Positions 6,121-13,015 of a DNA stretch of 13,015 nucleotides are shown one piece after another; positions within the stretch are counted from its first letter, which is position 1, and each line of letters opens with the position of its first letter. The stretch comes from CAYQTE01 sp964420285 (GTDB lineage: Bacteria > Planctomycetota > Phycisphaerae > Tepidisphaerales > Tepidisphaeraceae): NCBI GenBank assembly GCA_964420285.1, contig CAYQTE010000101.1, forward strand, positions 1-13,015, written 5' to 3'. The position numbers were made by a program, and so were the translations under genes. The notes under the pieces are model-generated. The model was not told the origin of the DNA, searched no databases, and saw only the letters and a program-made list of their open reading frames with translations.

Positions 6121-8226
6121 ATGAGGATGAACAGTCGTTGCGGGACAAATGCGGGTGCGATGAGCGGGCGTGTGTGGCCGGTGGCGGCGGTACTGTTGGG
6201 GCTGTGCGCGGGGGTTGCCAGTGCGGATCAACCGGTGACTCTGCCGTATACATCTGCCGATATCGGCGGCATCCGCTGGATGGTGGACCAGGGGGGCAAT
6301 ATCCAGATGCAGGGGAACCTGCCGGTCTGGGCACAGGCGGCGATGCTGACAGTCGATGGCAACCAAAGAACCGGTGGCCCGGACCAGCCGGTCGGGCAGA
6401 TTGATGCCAAGACGGGCGAGCTGGTGATCGACGCCGTGAAATACGGCCAATGCACGGCGCAGCGGCGGATATTGTTCCCCAAGGACAATTCCTTCGTTCG
6501 CGTGGTGGATATGTTCAAGAACCCGACAAATCAGGCGATAACGATCACGCCGGCTTTGCGATCAACCGTCAACTACGGCGTGCGGTCGTCATCCACCGTG
6601 ACCGATCCGCGACATCCGGAAAACACGTTGGCGGTGACGGCCATGACGCAGGTGAACCGCGTGGCGGTCGAGGTGTTCGGCGGCGCGGGCGCCAGGGTGT
6701 TTCCCTCGGTTGCGAGCATGAACGGGAATCAGAATGTGATCCAGGCGTCAATCAAGCTGACGATACCAGCGGGCGGAGCGCGGGCGTGGATGCATCTGCT
6801 GGAGACGACCGCCTCGGAAGATCAGGGGCATCAGGATGTGTTGAACTACAAGGCGGCGGCGATGACCAAGGATCTGCCGCCGGCTGTTCGGCGCGCGATC
6901 GTCAATTTTCCGGGCGGGGCGAATTATGGCGCCGATTACGACCTGCCGCGCGAGCCGAGTTTCGACGTGATCGAGTTGCGCACCGGCGGCAAGATGCGCG
7001 GCACGCTCAAGGAAACGGCATTCAAACTGGCGACGTTCTTTGGCTCGGTCGATTTGCCGGCCAACCAGGTGATCGGCCTGCTGAATGTGGGCGAGTTCAA
7101 GCCCAGACAGCTTGTTGTGATGCAGGACGGTCAGGTGTTTGGCGGAACGCTCGGCAAGACGGCGATCGACATGGAATTGTCCAGCGGGCAGACGGTGTCG
7201 GTGCCGCTGTCGCAACTGGCGCGCATCGGATGCCGCACGCGCGCCGACGAGCCGGATGACCAGCCGGACGACCAGACCGGCAACAAGCCGTTCATCCTCA
7301 TGCGGCAGGGAGATCGGATCAACATCGAGATGCCAACGGCGGCGATCGAGGTGATGACGCGGTATGGGATGTTGAAAGTGGATCCGGCGGCGGTCAAGTG
7401 CGTCGACTTCCAGTCGGACCAGACCGAATTTCACCTGGTCGAGCTGACCGACGGATCGCGGATCGGCGGGCTTGTGACCTCGCCGGACCTGGAATTGACG
7501 CTCAGCGGCGGAATCGCGGGCAAGGCGGTGAAGGTGCCGACCAACGCGCTGGTGAACCTGTCGCTGGTCACCAAGAGCGACGACGATGCCCAGAGCCAGT
7601 CGGCTTCGCTGAACATGCTGAATCAGGATCAGTTGATGGGGACGCTGTCGGGCCAACTGAAGCTGGACACGGCGTTCGACACGCTGGCGGTGGACGGCGG
7701 GCAGATTCGCAAGATCAGCCACGCCAGCGAAGGGTCTCCCGATGTAACGGTGACGATGTGGGACGACAGCGAAGTGGGCGGCCAACTGGAATCGCCGACG
7801 ATCGCGTGCAAACTCAAAAGCGGCCTGACCATCGACGTACCGCTGGCAATGCTGCAAGACTATACCAATTCGTCGCCCAAACCGAGCGATACGATGGTGC
7901 AGAAAGTGAAGGACACGGTGGCGAAACTGGGATCGGACGATTTCAAAATCCGTGACGCGGCGCAGGAGACGCTTCTGGGGATGGGGCCGATCATCGCCGG
8001 CGAACTGCAGGAACTGCGGCCGACCCAGCCCCCCGAGGCGCAGCAGCGCATCGACACGATTTTGCGGGCATTCGCGGCGCAAAAGAAGCCGGTCGCTGTC
8101 GATGGCGGCGCTGCTCCGGCCGGTGGCCGCACTCGAGTGATCTTGCCGCTTCAGAGGCAGGTCGAGTTAATGCCGCAGCAGTTCGACCTGGACGACATGC
8201 AGTATCCGCTGGATGGTGCCAATTAG
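6121..8226 (+). CDS. Secreted six-repeat protein with HEAT-like tail, paralog 1
   Basis: I do not recognise a named family. The 701-aa product has a Sec signal peptide (hydrophobic 19-31, likely cut at ASA-DQ, 35/36), so it is exported. Residues 36-250 form an N-terminal domain with phrases such as RRILFPKDNSFVRVVDMFKNPTN. Then come six beta-type repeats of about 40 residues: 282-322, 331-370, 391-430, 438-483, 497-534 and 542-582. Each runs roughly L-x-x-G-x-x-x-x-G-x-L, an alternating hydrophobic strand, Gly or Ala, and V/L-x-V/D-P-h-x-x-[hydrophobic]. Residues 591-651 resemble a HEAT-like helical segment of the kind common in planctomycete proteins (KLGSDDFKIRDAAQETLLGM). The tail 652-701 is low in structure. 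There are no catalytic motifs, so a structural or binding role is more likely than an enzyme. The ATG at 6121 was chosen because it gives the signal peptide and has GGGAG six bases upstream. Confidence 0.85.
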   Translation: MRMNSRCGTNAGAMSGRVWPVAAVLLGLCAGVASADQPVTLPYTSADIGGIRWMVDQGGNIQMQGNLPVWAQAAMLTVDGNQRTGGPDQPVGQIDAKTGELVIDAVKYGQCTAQRRILFPKDNSFVRVVDMFKNPTNQAITITPALRSTVNYGVRSSSTVTDPRHPENTLAVTAMTQVNRVAVEVFGGAGARVFPSVASMNGNQNVIQASIKLTIPAGGARAWMHLLETTASEDQGHQDVLNYKAAAMTKDLPPAVRRAIVNFPGGANYGADYDLPREPSFDVIELRTGGKMRGTLKETAFKLATFFGSVDLPANQVIGLLNVGEFKPRQLVVMQDGQVFGGTLGKTAIDMELSSGQTVSVPLSQLARIGCRTRADEPDDQPDDQTGNKPFILMRQGDRINIEMPTAAIEVMTRYGMLKVDPAAVKCVDFQSDQTEFHLVELTDGSRIGGLVTSPDLELTLSGGIAGKAVKVPTNALVNLSLVTKSDDDAQSQSASLNMLNQDQLMGTLSGQLKLDTAFDTLAVDGGQIRKISHASEGSPDVTVTMWDDSEVGGQLESPTIACKLKSGLTIDVPLAMLQDYTNSSPKPSDTMVQKVKDTVAKLGSDDFKIRDAAQETLLGMGPIIAGELQELRPTQPPEAQQRIDTILRAFAAQKKPVAVDGGAAPAGGRTRVILPLQRQVELMPQQFDLDDMQYPLDGAN

Positions 8227-8229
8227 CGT

Positions 8230-8263
8230 GCGGCGAGTCGTGTACGCGCATGGGAATTTGTGG
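8230..8263 (+). pseudogene. Degraded copy of the SDR gene 3' end
   Basis: The bases gtgtacgcgcatgggaattt (8240-8259) match gtgtacgtgcataagaattc (6041-6060), the end of the SDR gene. Translated, VVYAHGNLWNN in this leader corresponds to VVYVHKNS plus the stop at 6062-6064; the TGA has become TGG. Only about ten codons remain and nothing upstream of 8230 looks like SDR, since paralog 1 ends at 8226. This is best read as the breakpoint of the tandem duplication rather than as a functional gene. Confidence 0.5.
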
Positions 8264-8320
8264 AATAATACGGGGGTGTGGCTGAGGGTGTTGCAAGGCG
8301 TTCTTAGACGGGAGCGGTCC
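8264..8320 (+). promoter_or_regulatory. Leader of the second tandem paralog
   Basis: AATAAT (8264-8269) is a 5-of-6 match to a -10 box, but no good -35 is visible 17 bp upstream (tgtacg at 8241-8246 matches at 3 of 6). The region ends in agacgggagcggtcc before the ATG at 8321, the same as the first paralog apart from one base; GGGAG (8310-8314) is the ribosome site. A separate promoter for the second gene is possible; read-through from paralog 1 across the 94-bp gap is equally likely. Confidence 0.35.
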
Positions 8321-10417
8321 ATGAGGACAGACAATTGTTGCGGCTTGTGCGTGCGTGGGATGATCGGTCGCGCGTGCCTGATGGCGGCGCTGCTGGTGAT
8401 GTGCGTCGGAACGGCCAGCGCCCAGCGGGCCGTGGCCGGCCGCGGCCGGGCCAACGCCGATGGATCCGTAACATTGCCGTACAGCGCCGCCGACGGCAAC
8501 GGCGGCCGGTGGATGGTCTACCAGGGCGGCAACATCCAGATGCAGGGGAACATGCCGATCTGGGGCCAGGCGGCAATGCTGACCGTCAACGGCAGCGGCG
8601 CCAACTCCAACAGCAACACCGGAACGTTGGATCCCAAGACCGGCGAACTCGTGCTGAGCGACATGAAATTCGGACAGTGCACTGTTCAGCGCCGCGTCCT
8701 GTTCCCCAAGGACGGCTCCTTCCTCCGCATCGTCGACGTTTTCAAGAACACCACCAACCAGGCGCAGACCGTCACCGCCAATTTGCAGTCGAATATCAAC
8801 TATGGCGCGCAGTCCTCCTCAAACGTGACTGACCCCCGCCATCCGGAAAACACGCTGGGTGTGACGGCCATGACCGGCGCCAACCGCGCGGCCGTCGAGG
8901 TCTTCAGCGGCTCGGGCGCCAAGGTTGTTCCCTCCGTCACGAACATGATCCAGAACCAGAACATGCTGCAGGCGTCGATCCAGATGACAATCCAGCCGGG
9001 CAAGACGGCCGCTTGGATGCATCTGCTGGAGTCGTCGGGGTCGGAGGAACAGGGTCGCCAGGACGCCTTGAACATCAAGGTCAGCGCGCTGACCAAGGGC
9101 CTGCCGCCGGAGGTTCGCCGGGCGATCGTCAATTTCCCCGGCGCCACCGATTTCGTCGGCGATTACGAGTTGCTGCGCGATCCCAATTTCGACGTTGTCG
9201 AACTCCGCACCGGCGACCAGATGCGCGGAACCCTCAAGGAAACCAGCTTCAAACTCACCACCTTTTATGGAACGATCGACGTCCCGGCTGACCAGGTCAT
9301 CGGCCTGCTCAACGTCGGCCAGTTCCGGCCCCGGCAGCTTGTCGTGACGCAGGACGGCCAGGTGTTCGGCGGCACACTCAGCAAGAACACCATCGATCTG
9401 CAATTGTCCAGCGGGCAGACCGTTTCGGTCCCGCTCTCGCAATTGACGCGGGCGGGATACCACAAGCGACCCAACGAGCCGGAGGAATGGACCGCCGACA
9501 AGCCCTACATCCTCATGCGCCAGGGCGATCGCATTAACATCGAGATGCCCAAGACCACCATCGAAGTGATGACGCGGTACGGGACGCTGAAAGTGGACCC
9601 GGCCACGATCCAGTCGATCCAGTTCCAATCCGACGAAACGGGCGTCCACCTCATCACCTTGACCGACGGAACCAAGTTTGCCGGCCTGGTGACTTCGCCG
9701 GAGTTGGAGTTGAAGCTTGGCGGCGGGGTCGCGGCCGATCCGGTGAAGGTGCCGACCAGCGCGATCGTGCTGGTGGCGCTGGTGACCAAGCCGGACGACG
9801 ATGCCAGCAACGCAGCGGCATCGCTAAGCCTGGTCAACCAGGACCAACTGGTCGGGACGCTCTCGGGCCAATTGAAGCTTGATACGTCGTTCGACACGCT
9901 GGCGCTGGACGGCGGGCAGATCCGCAAGATCAGCCACGTCAGCGAAGGCTCGCCCGATGTAACGGTGATGATGTGGGACGACAGCGCCGTGAGCGGACAG
10001 TTGGAATCGCCGTCGATCGCGTGCAAACTCAAGAGCGGCCTGACCATCGATGTTCCCCTGGCGCTGCTGGACCAGTACAGCAATTCCTCTCCCAGCCCCA
10101 GCGACGCGATGGTGCAGAAGGTGAAGGACACGGTGACGAAGCTGGCGGCCGATGATTTTAAGGACCGCGACGCTGCACAGGAAGCATTAACTGCGATGGG
10201 TCCGGTCATCGCGGGCGAGCTTCAGGATTTGCGCCCGAGCCAGCCCCCCGAGGCACAGCAGCGAATCGATGCGATCCTGCGACTGTTTTCGACGGAGAAG
10301 AAGCCGGGCGCCACCGGGGCCGGCGCCGGCGAGCCGCTTCCGATCAATGGGCCGGTTCCGATGCCGTTCATGATGCAACAGGGAGCCATGCAGGTTCCCC
10401 TGAACATGGCGGACTGA
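8321..10417 (+). CDS. Secreted six-repeat protein with HEAT-like tail, paralog 2
   Basis: The 698-aa product is collinear with the protein at 6121-8226 and roughly 70% identical by eye. It has a Sec signal peptide (hydrophobic 18-30, cut at about ASA-QR, 34/35), followed by a 12-residue Arg/Ala/Gly insert not in paralog 1. The six repeats are at about 291-331, 340-379, 396-436, 444-489, 502-540 and 547-587, and the HEAT-like segment is at 598-658. The C-terminus differs: a Gly/Ala/Pro linker and a Met/Gln-rich end (MPFMMQQGAMQ, 681-691). The Asp-rich linker of paralog 1 between repeats 2 and 3 (DDQPDDQ) is shortened and changed here. Much of the 5' half uses more C-ending codons than paralog 1, whereas the 3' part is close to it in DNA. 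The start matches paralog 1 exactly. Function unknown. Confidence 0.85.
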   Translation: MRTDNCCGLCVRGMIGRACLMAALLVMCVGTASAQRAVAGRGRANADGSVTLPYSAADGNGGRWMVYQGGNIQMQGNMPIWGQAAMLTVNGSGANSNSNTGTLDPKTGELVLSDMKFGQCTVQRRVLFPKDGSFLRIVDVFKNTTNQAQTVTANLQSNINYGAQSSSNVTDPRHPENTLGVTAMTGANRAAVEVFSGSGAKVVPSVTNMIQNQNMLQASIQMTIQPGKTAAWMHLLESSGSEEQGRQDALNIKVSALTKGLPPEVRRAIVNFPGATDFVGDYELLRDPNFDVVELRTGDQMRGTLKETSFKLTTFYGTIDVPADQVIGLLNVGQFRPRQLVVTQDGQVFGGTLSKNTIDLQLSSGQTVSVPLSQLTRAGYHKRPNEPEEWTADKPYILMRQGDRINIEMPKTTIEVMTRYGTLKVDPATIQSIQFQSDETGVHLITLTDGTKFAGLVTSPELELKLGGGVAADPVKVPTSAIVLVALVTKPDDDASNAAASLSLVNQDQLVGTLSGQLKLDTSFDTLALDGGQIRKISHVSEGSPDVTVMMWDDSAVSGQLESPSIACKLKSGLTIDVPLALLDQYSNSSPSPSDAMVQKVKDTVTKLAADDFKDRDAAQEALTAMGPVIAGELQDLRPSQPPEAQQRIDAILRLFSTEKKPGATGAGAGEPLPINGPVPMPFMMQQGAMQVPLNMAD

Positions 10418-10458
10418 TCGACCATCGAGCACCGAGCCGTCGCACCGGCGTTTCTTCC

Positions 10459-11724
10459 TTACGCGGAGCCGTGGATCAGCCCCTCGATCGCGGCGGCCGT
10501 GTCTTCCAATGGACTATGGTCCTTGAATCGCCCGGCGACCTGCCGCGCGGCATCAGCAACAGCGGCCTTGTCCAGCAGCAACGTCAAGGCCCTGGTCAAT
10601 GTCCTGGCGGAAAAGCGCCGGCCGGGGACCGTTTGCGAAACGCCCAATCGCCGCGCTCGATCGGCGTTGTCATGTTGATCGTGCGCCATCGGCATGACCA
10701 CCTGCGGAACACCGGCCGCCAAAGCCTGCGACATCGTGCCTATCCCGCCGTGATGCACCAACGCCGCCGAACGGGGCAGAATCAGGCTCAGCGGTACATA
10801 ATCGGCGTGAATAACGCCCGACGGCAGCGATGGCGGAATCTGCTCCTTATAGCGCGTCAGCAGGATCGCCCGGCGGCCAAGACGGTTGCACGTGCTGACG
10901 GCGGCGGCAAAGAAGCCCTGCCCGAAACGCATCGCGCTTCCCGGCGTGAAGATCACCGGCGGCGATCCCGCGGCGAGGAAGTCCTCAATCACCGCTGGAA
11001 CGCCCGCCACGTCGCGCTCGTCATACAACGGAAACCCGGTCAGCCGTATCGACGCCGGCCAGTCCGATTGCGGCGGGGCAAACCACGCCGGAAACAGCCC
11101 GATCGTCAGGTCCGGCGAATGAATCCAGTCGAAGAATCCGGCCTTAATTGCGGGCAGGCCGATCTCCGCGGCGAAGTCATTCAGCCGCGGCATCACCGCG
11201 CGATTGACGATGGCCACGTCCAGCAGCGTAAAGACCGCTCGCTTCAGCCATCGCGGCGATCGTCGCGGCAACGGCAGGCCGCCAAATACCGGCGGCGCTT
11301 CGATGCTGCGGATGATGATCGGCGACAGATGGACCATCGCGGTCGGCACGTGAAACTTGTCGCGCGCCAGCCGTGCGCCCAGGGCGATGTTCGACCCGAT
11401 GATGACGGTATTGCCCTCTTCAATACGCGGCTGCAGCAGGTCAATCTGCCGCCGCGCCGAAACCAGTGCCGCGTCCATCACCACAGGGAATGCGCGCGTC
11501 GGATGCCAGAGATCGGGATTGCGCGTCAGCTCGTGATATTCCTCCGCGGTGTTCAACGGCACAAACGCCAGGCCGGCACTATTGACCAGCGATTCAAAAA
11601 CCCCGTTGGCCAGCAGCGTCACGCGATGCCCGCGGCGCTGCAGCGTCTGACCTAGGGCGACGAACGGATGCGTATCCCCGGCGCTGCCGAGTGCGACGAT
11701 CAGGATGTTCAAGGAACAATGCAC
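10459..11724 (-). CDS. GT1-family glycosyltransferase (UDP-glucuronosyl/sterol glucosyltransferase-like)
   Basis: GT1 enzymes move a sugar from a nucleotide sugar onto lipids, sterols or small molecules. The 421-aa product shows the two-domain GT-B pattern. The N-terminal acceptor domain starts with LIVALGSAGDTHPFVALG (8-25) and RGHRV (31-35). The C-terminal donor domain has IFTPGSAM (258-265), HADYVPLSLILP (306-317), the signature HHGGIGT (324-330) and HDQHDN (348-353), where the D/Q pair normally holds the sugar. No signal peptide or membrane span is seen. The start is uncertain: GTG at 11724 lies inside a dispersed repeat, and TTG at 11712 (417 aa, beginning MNILIV) fits the family N-terminus better; no clear ribosome site supports either. 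It lies 44 bp after mqnD on the same strand and converges on paralog 2 across 41 bp without an obvious terminator. Confidence 0.88.
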   Translation of the reverse strand: MHCSLNILIVALGSAGDTHPFVALGQTLQRRGHRVTLLANGVFESLVNSAGLAFVPLNTAEEYHELTRNPDLWHPTRAFPVVMDAALVSARRQIDLLQPRIEEGNTVIIGSNIALGARLARDKFHVPTAMVHLSPIIIRSIEAPPVFGGLPLPRRSPRWLKRAVFTLLDVAIVNRAVMPRLNDFAAEIGLPAIKAGFFDWIHSPDLTIGLFPAWFAPPQSDWPASIRLTGFPLYDERDVAGVPAVIEDFLAAGSPPVIFTPGSAMRFGQGFFAAAVSTCNRLGRRAILLTRYKEQIPPSLPSGVIHADYVPLSLILPRSAALVHHGGIGTMSQALAAGVPQVVMPMAHDQHDNADRARRLGVSQTVPGRRFSARTLTRALTLLLDKAAVADAARQVAGRFKDHSPLEDTAAAIEGLIHGSA

Positions 11725-11774
11725 AGTGGATAATGGACAGTGGATACCGGGGCGTTGTCAATTGTGCATTATCC
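11717..11774. repeat. GGATAATG...CATTATCC dispersed inverted repeat between mqnD and the glycosyltransferase gene
   Basis: The 8-bp arms ggataatg (11728-11735) and cattatcc (11767-11774) are perfect reverse complements, embedded in related text (caatgcacagtgg; caattgtgcattatcc). I recall similar sequences built from ATTGTGCATTATCC/CACTGTGCATTG as common short intergenic repeats in planctomycetes and cyanobacteria. The repeat overlaps both neighbours: the TAA stop of mqnD (11771-11769) is within its right arm, and the GTG start of the glycosyltransferase (11724) is within its left part. Confidence 0.55.
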
Positions 11775-12638
11775 CTTGCTGCTTGCGGTCACAAATTCCA
11801 GCGCCGCGATCGCCGGCACCAATCCCGCCGCGGCGCCCTTGGCCAACAGCGTCGTGATCGCCGCCCGGCCGCGCGGGCCGTAGTCCAGCGTCCAGTCGTT
11901 CACGTACATCCCCACGAACTTGTCCGCCAGATCGCGATCCAGATCGCGACCAAACTGCAAGGCATATTCGACCGCCTGCTTGCGATGATCCAGGCTGTAT
12001 TGAATCGACAGCCGCAGAATATCCGTCACCTCCTGACACACGGCCTTGCCCAGATCCTTGCGGATGCAATTTCCGCCCAGCGGCAACGGCAGGCCGGTTT
12101 GCTCCTGCCACCAGATTCCCAGATCGACCAGCAACTCCAGCCCCAGCGACCGGAACGTAAGCTGACCCTCATGGATGATCAGCCCCGCATCCGCCTTCCC
12201 GTCGCGCACGTGCGCCGGAATCTCATCGAACGGCACGACAACCGGCGTAAACGCCGGCGGCGCCTTGCCCAGGCAAAGCTGCAACGCCAGAAACGCCGTT
12301 GTCAGCTTCCCCGGAATCGCGATCGTCCGCTGCGGGTGCTTGAGCCACTCCATTGCCACCCCCGGTCGGGCAATGAGCATCGGCCCATACCAATCTCCCA
12401 TCGAGCACCCCACGCTGGTCAGCGCATAGCGATCGGCCACATACGGATAAGCATGAATCGAGATGGCCGTGATCTCCAGCTCCCCGCTCCGCGCCCGCTG
12501 GTTGAGCGTCTGAATATCCTGCAACACATGCTCGAACCGATACCGGCCGGTCGGGATCAGACCCTTTGCCAGGCCGTAGAACATGAACGCATCATCCGGA
12601 TCAGGAGAATGCCCAAGTCGAAGCAGCGTGGTTTGCAT
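11769..12638 (-). CDS. mqnD: 1,4-dihydroxy-6-naphthoate synthase (MqnD), futalosine menaquinone pathway
   Basis: MqnD converts cyclic dehypoxanthinyl futalosine to 1,4-dihydroxy-6-naphthoate, a late step of the alternative (futalosine) menaquinone route; it is cytoplasmic. The 289-aa product has normal length. It carries HSPDPDDAFMFYGL near the N-terminus (10-23), the substrate-pocket phrases AISIHAYPYV (58-67) and GCSMGDWYGPML (77-88), and the conserved GLIIHEGQLTF (152-162), where H156 is the expected catalytic histidine. The two-lobed periplasmic-binding-protein-like fold is typical. The related MqnA shares the fold, but the SPDPDD-FMF start and the HEGQLTF motif favour MqnD. The ATG at 12638 has no good ribosome site. 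The last residues (SSKG) and stop run into a dispersed repeat. Other mqn genes are not in the window, as is common for this scattered pathway. Confidence 0.93.
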   Translation of the reverse strand: MQTTLLRLGHSPDPDDAFMFYGLAKGLIPTGRYRFEHVLQDIQTLNQRARSGELEITAISIHAYPYVADRYALTSVGCSMGDWYGPMLIARPGVAMEWLKHPQRTIAIPGKLTTAFLALQLCLGKAPPAFTPVVVPFDEIPAHVRDGKADAGLIIHEGQLTFRSLGLELLVDLGIWWQEQTGLPLPLGGNCIRKDLGKAVCQEVTDILRLSIQYSLDHRKQAVEYALQFGRDLDRDLADKFVGMYVNDWTLDYGPRGRAAITTLLAKGAAAGLVPAIAALEFVTASSKG

Positions 12639-12695
12639 GGCCGATGCCTATACCAAAGCGGCGCGAGATAGAAAAGGCGAGCGTGGGGGGAGGAG

Positions 12696-12724
12696 TTGAC
12701 AAGGTGACTTGGTGACAGGGTGAC
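12696..12724 (+). repeat. GTGACAAGG-unit repeat, copy 3 (single arm)
   Basis: The text tgacaaggtgacttggtgac followed by agggtgac has the same units as the left arms at 586-621 and 1570-1602, but no complementary right arm follows. This copy lies 58 bp upstream of the mqnD start rather than after a stop codon. It shows the family is dispersed and can exist as a half element. Confidence 0.6.
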
Positions 12725-12725
12725 C

Positions 12726-12743
12726 GCTTCGACAGGCTCAGGC
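12726..12743. repeat. GCTTCGACAGGCTCAGG dispersed repeat
   Basis: gcttcgacaggctcaggc is nearly identical to the partly palindromic CCTGAGCCTGTCGAAGG sequence I recall as a widespread short intergenic repeat in several bacterial phyla. It is followed by two direct gggcaaggc copies (about 12745-12762). Its role is unknown; recognition is from memory. Confidence 0.5.
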
Positions 12744-12910
12744 CGGGCAAGGCGGGCAAGGCGGCCGGGCTTGGGAATTCCCCGTTTTTCTGGCAAGTGA
12801 TTATCCGGCCAGCGGTTGGGTCAATTTTGGCAAATCAGGGGCCTTTGTCGAAACGCGGTTATTGGGCGAATAATGCCGGTTAGTATTTGCTATGTGTCGC
12901 AAAACGTGCT

Positions 12911-12951
12911 GAAAAAGTTCGAACTTGGCCCGAAAAAGTCTGAACTTGGCG
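12911..12951 (+). repeat. Two direct 21-bp units, gaaaaagttcgaacttggcc type, right end
   Basis: gaaaaagttcgaacttggcc (12911-12930) is repeated at 12932 as gaaaaagtctgaacttggcg, a 21-bp step, about two helical turns. The core aagttcgaactt is a perfect 12-bp palindrome, which suits a dimeric DNA-binding protein. The related pair at 38-75 is in the opposite orientation with the same spacing. No gene start is visible near enough to name a target. Confidence 0.5.
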
Positions 12952-13015
12952 CGCCCGCGTCGCATTTCGTACCGTCTGGGCGCGCGGGAAATTGAACCGC
13001 CGAGCACCTGTGTTA

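Larger units (their letters stand above)
12639..13015. other. Noncoding, repeat-rich right end
   Basis: No reading frame in these 377 bp has credible coding character. The stretch holds the half GTGACAAGG repeat, the GCTTCGACAGGCTCAGG repeat, two gggcaaggc copies, a gggaattccc palindrome (12773-12782) followed by five T residues that forms no convincing terminator stem, and the 21-bp units. The A/T content rises after about 12785. A promoter for mqnD should lie here; a TATAGG at about 12652-12647 on the minus strand is the only -10-like sequence near it, with no matching -35. Confidence 0.5.

Noticed and set aside
6748..8082. Minus-strand frame of 444 codons opposite paralog 1
   Set aside because: The paralog frame has a signal peptide and conserved repeats. 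The antisense frame is rich in Arg/His/Leu, typical of reverse GC-rich reading, although a similar antisense frame exists opposite paralog 2 because the DNA is duplicated.
10418..10458. Terminator between the convergent genes
   Set aside because: No GC-rich stem followed by a T-run is visible on either strand in these 41 bp.
10471..11655. Plus-strand frame of 394 codons opposite the glycosyltransferase
   Set aside because: It is Arg/Gln-rich antisense reading of a gene with clear GT1 motifs.
11691..12671. Plus-strand frame of 326 codons opposite mqnD
   Set aside because: It is Arg-rich antisense reading of mqnD and crosses the dispersed repeat.

Overview
The window looks like chromosomal DNA of a GC-rich bacterium. 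The best guess is a planctomycete (Planctomycetota, possibly Phycisphaerae-like). This rests on three things: the coding style (strong G/C in third codon positions), a futalosine-pathway gene (mqnD), and secreted proteins combining short beta repeats with a C-terminal HEAT-like segment, together with many short dispersed intergenic repeats. The taxonomy is an inference; no rRNA or other marker is present.

Layout. Positions 1-681 hold no credible protein gene. They contain dispersed repeats and, on the minus strand, a compact structured element ending in a T-run with a promoter-like sequence just upstream. This is either a candidate small RNA or the terminator of the genes to its right. Positions 682-3187 hold two minus-strand genes, glucose-6-phosphate dehydrogenase (zwf) followed by a sirtuin-family (Sir2) protein. 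Each stop codon is followed directly by a roughly 90-bp hairpin built from GTGACAAGG-type units. Positions 3412-10417 form a plus-strand series: an outer-membrane beta-barrel-like protein, an M20-family amidohydrolase and a short-chain dehydrogenase/reductase (SDR), spaced 10 and 6 bp apart, then two large paralogous secreted proteins (701 and 698 aa) in tandem. Positions 10459-12638 are minus strand again: mqnD, then a GT1-type glycosyltransferase, separated by 44 bp that are mostly a small dispersed repeat. The right end (12639-13015) is noncoding and repeat-rich.

The most interesting part is the tandem pair at 6121-10417. Each protein has a Sec signal peptide, an N-terminal domain I do not recognise, six consecutive roughly 40-residue beta-type repeats (G-[x]-hydrophobic...G-x-[hydrophobic]-x-V-P pattern) and a HEAT-like tail. 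The leader of the second copy contains a degraded copy of the end of the SDR gene. The duplicated unit therefore began inside the SDR gene, which gives a visible breakpoint. The 3' parts of the two copies are far more alike in DNA than the 5' parts, as expected from partial gene conversion or uneven constraint.

How the genes may work together: zwf makes NADPH and could be co-transcribed with an NAD+-using sirtuin. The amidohydrolase and SDR are probably one transcription unit, but their substrates cannot be read from sequence. MqnD belongs to menaquinone synthesis. No mobile element, CRISPR array, tRNA or rRNA was seen.
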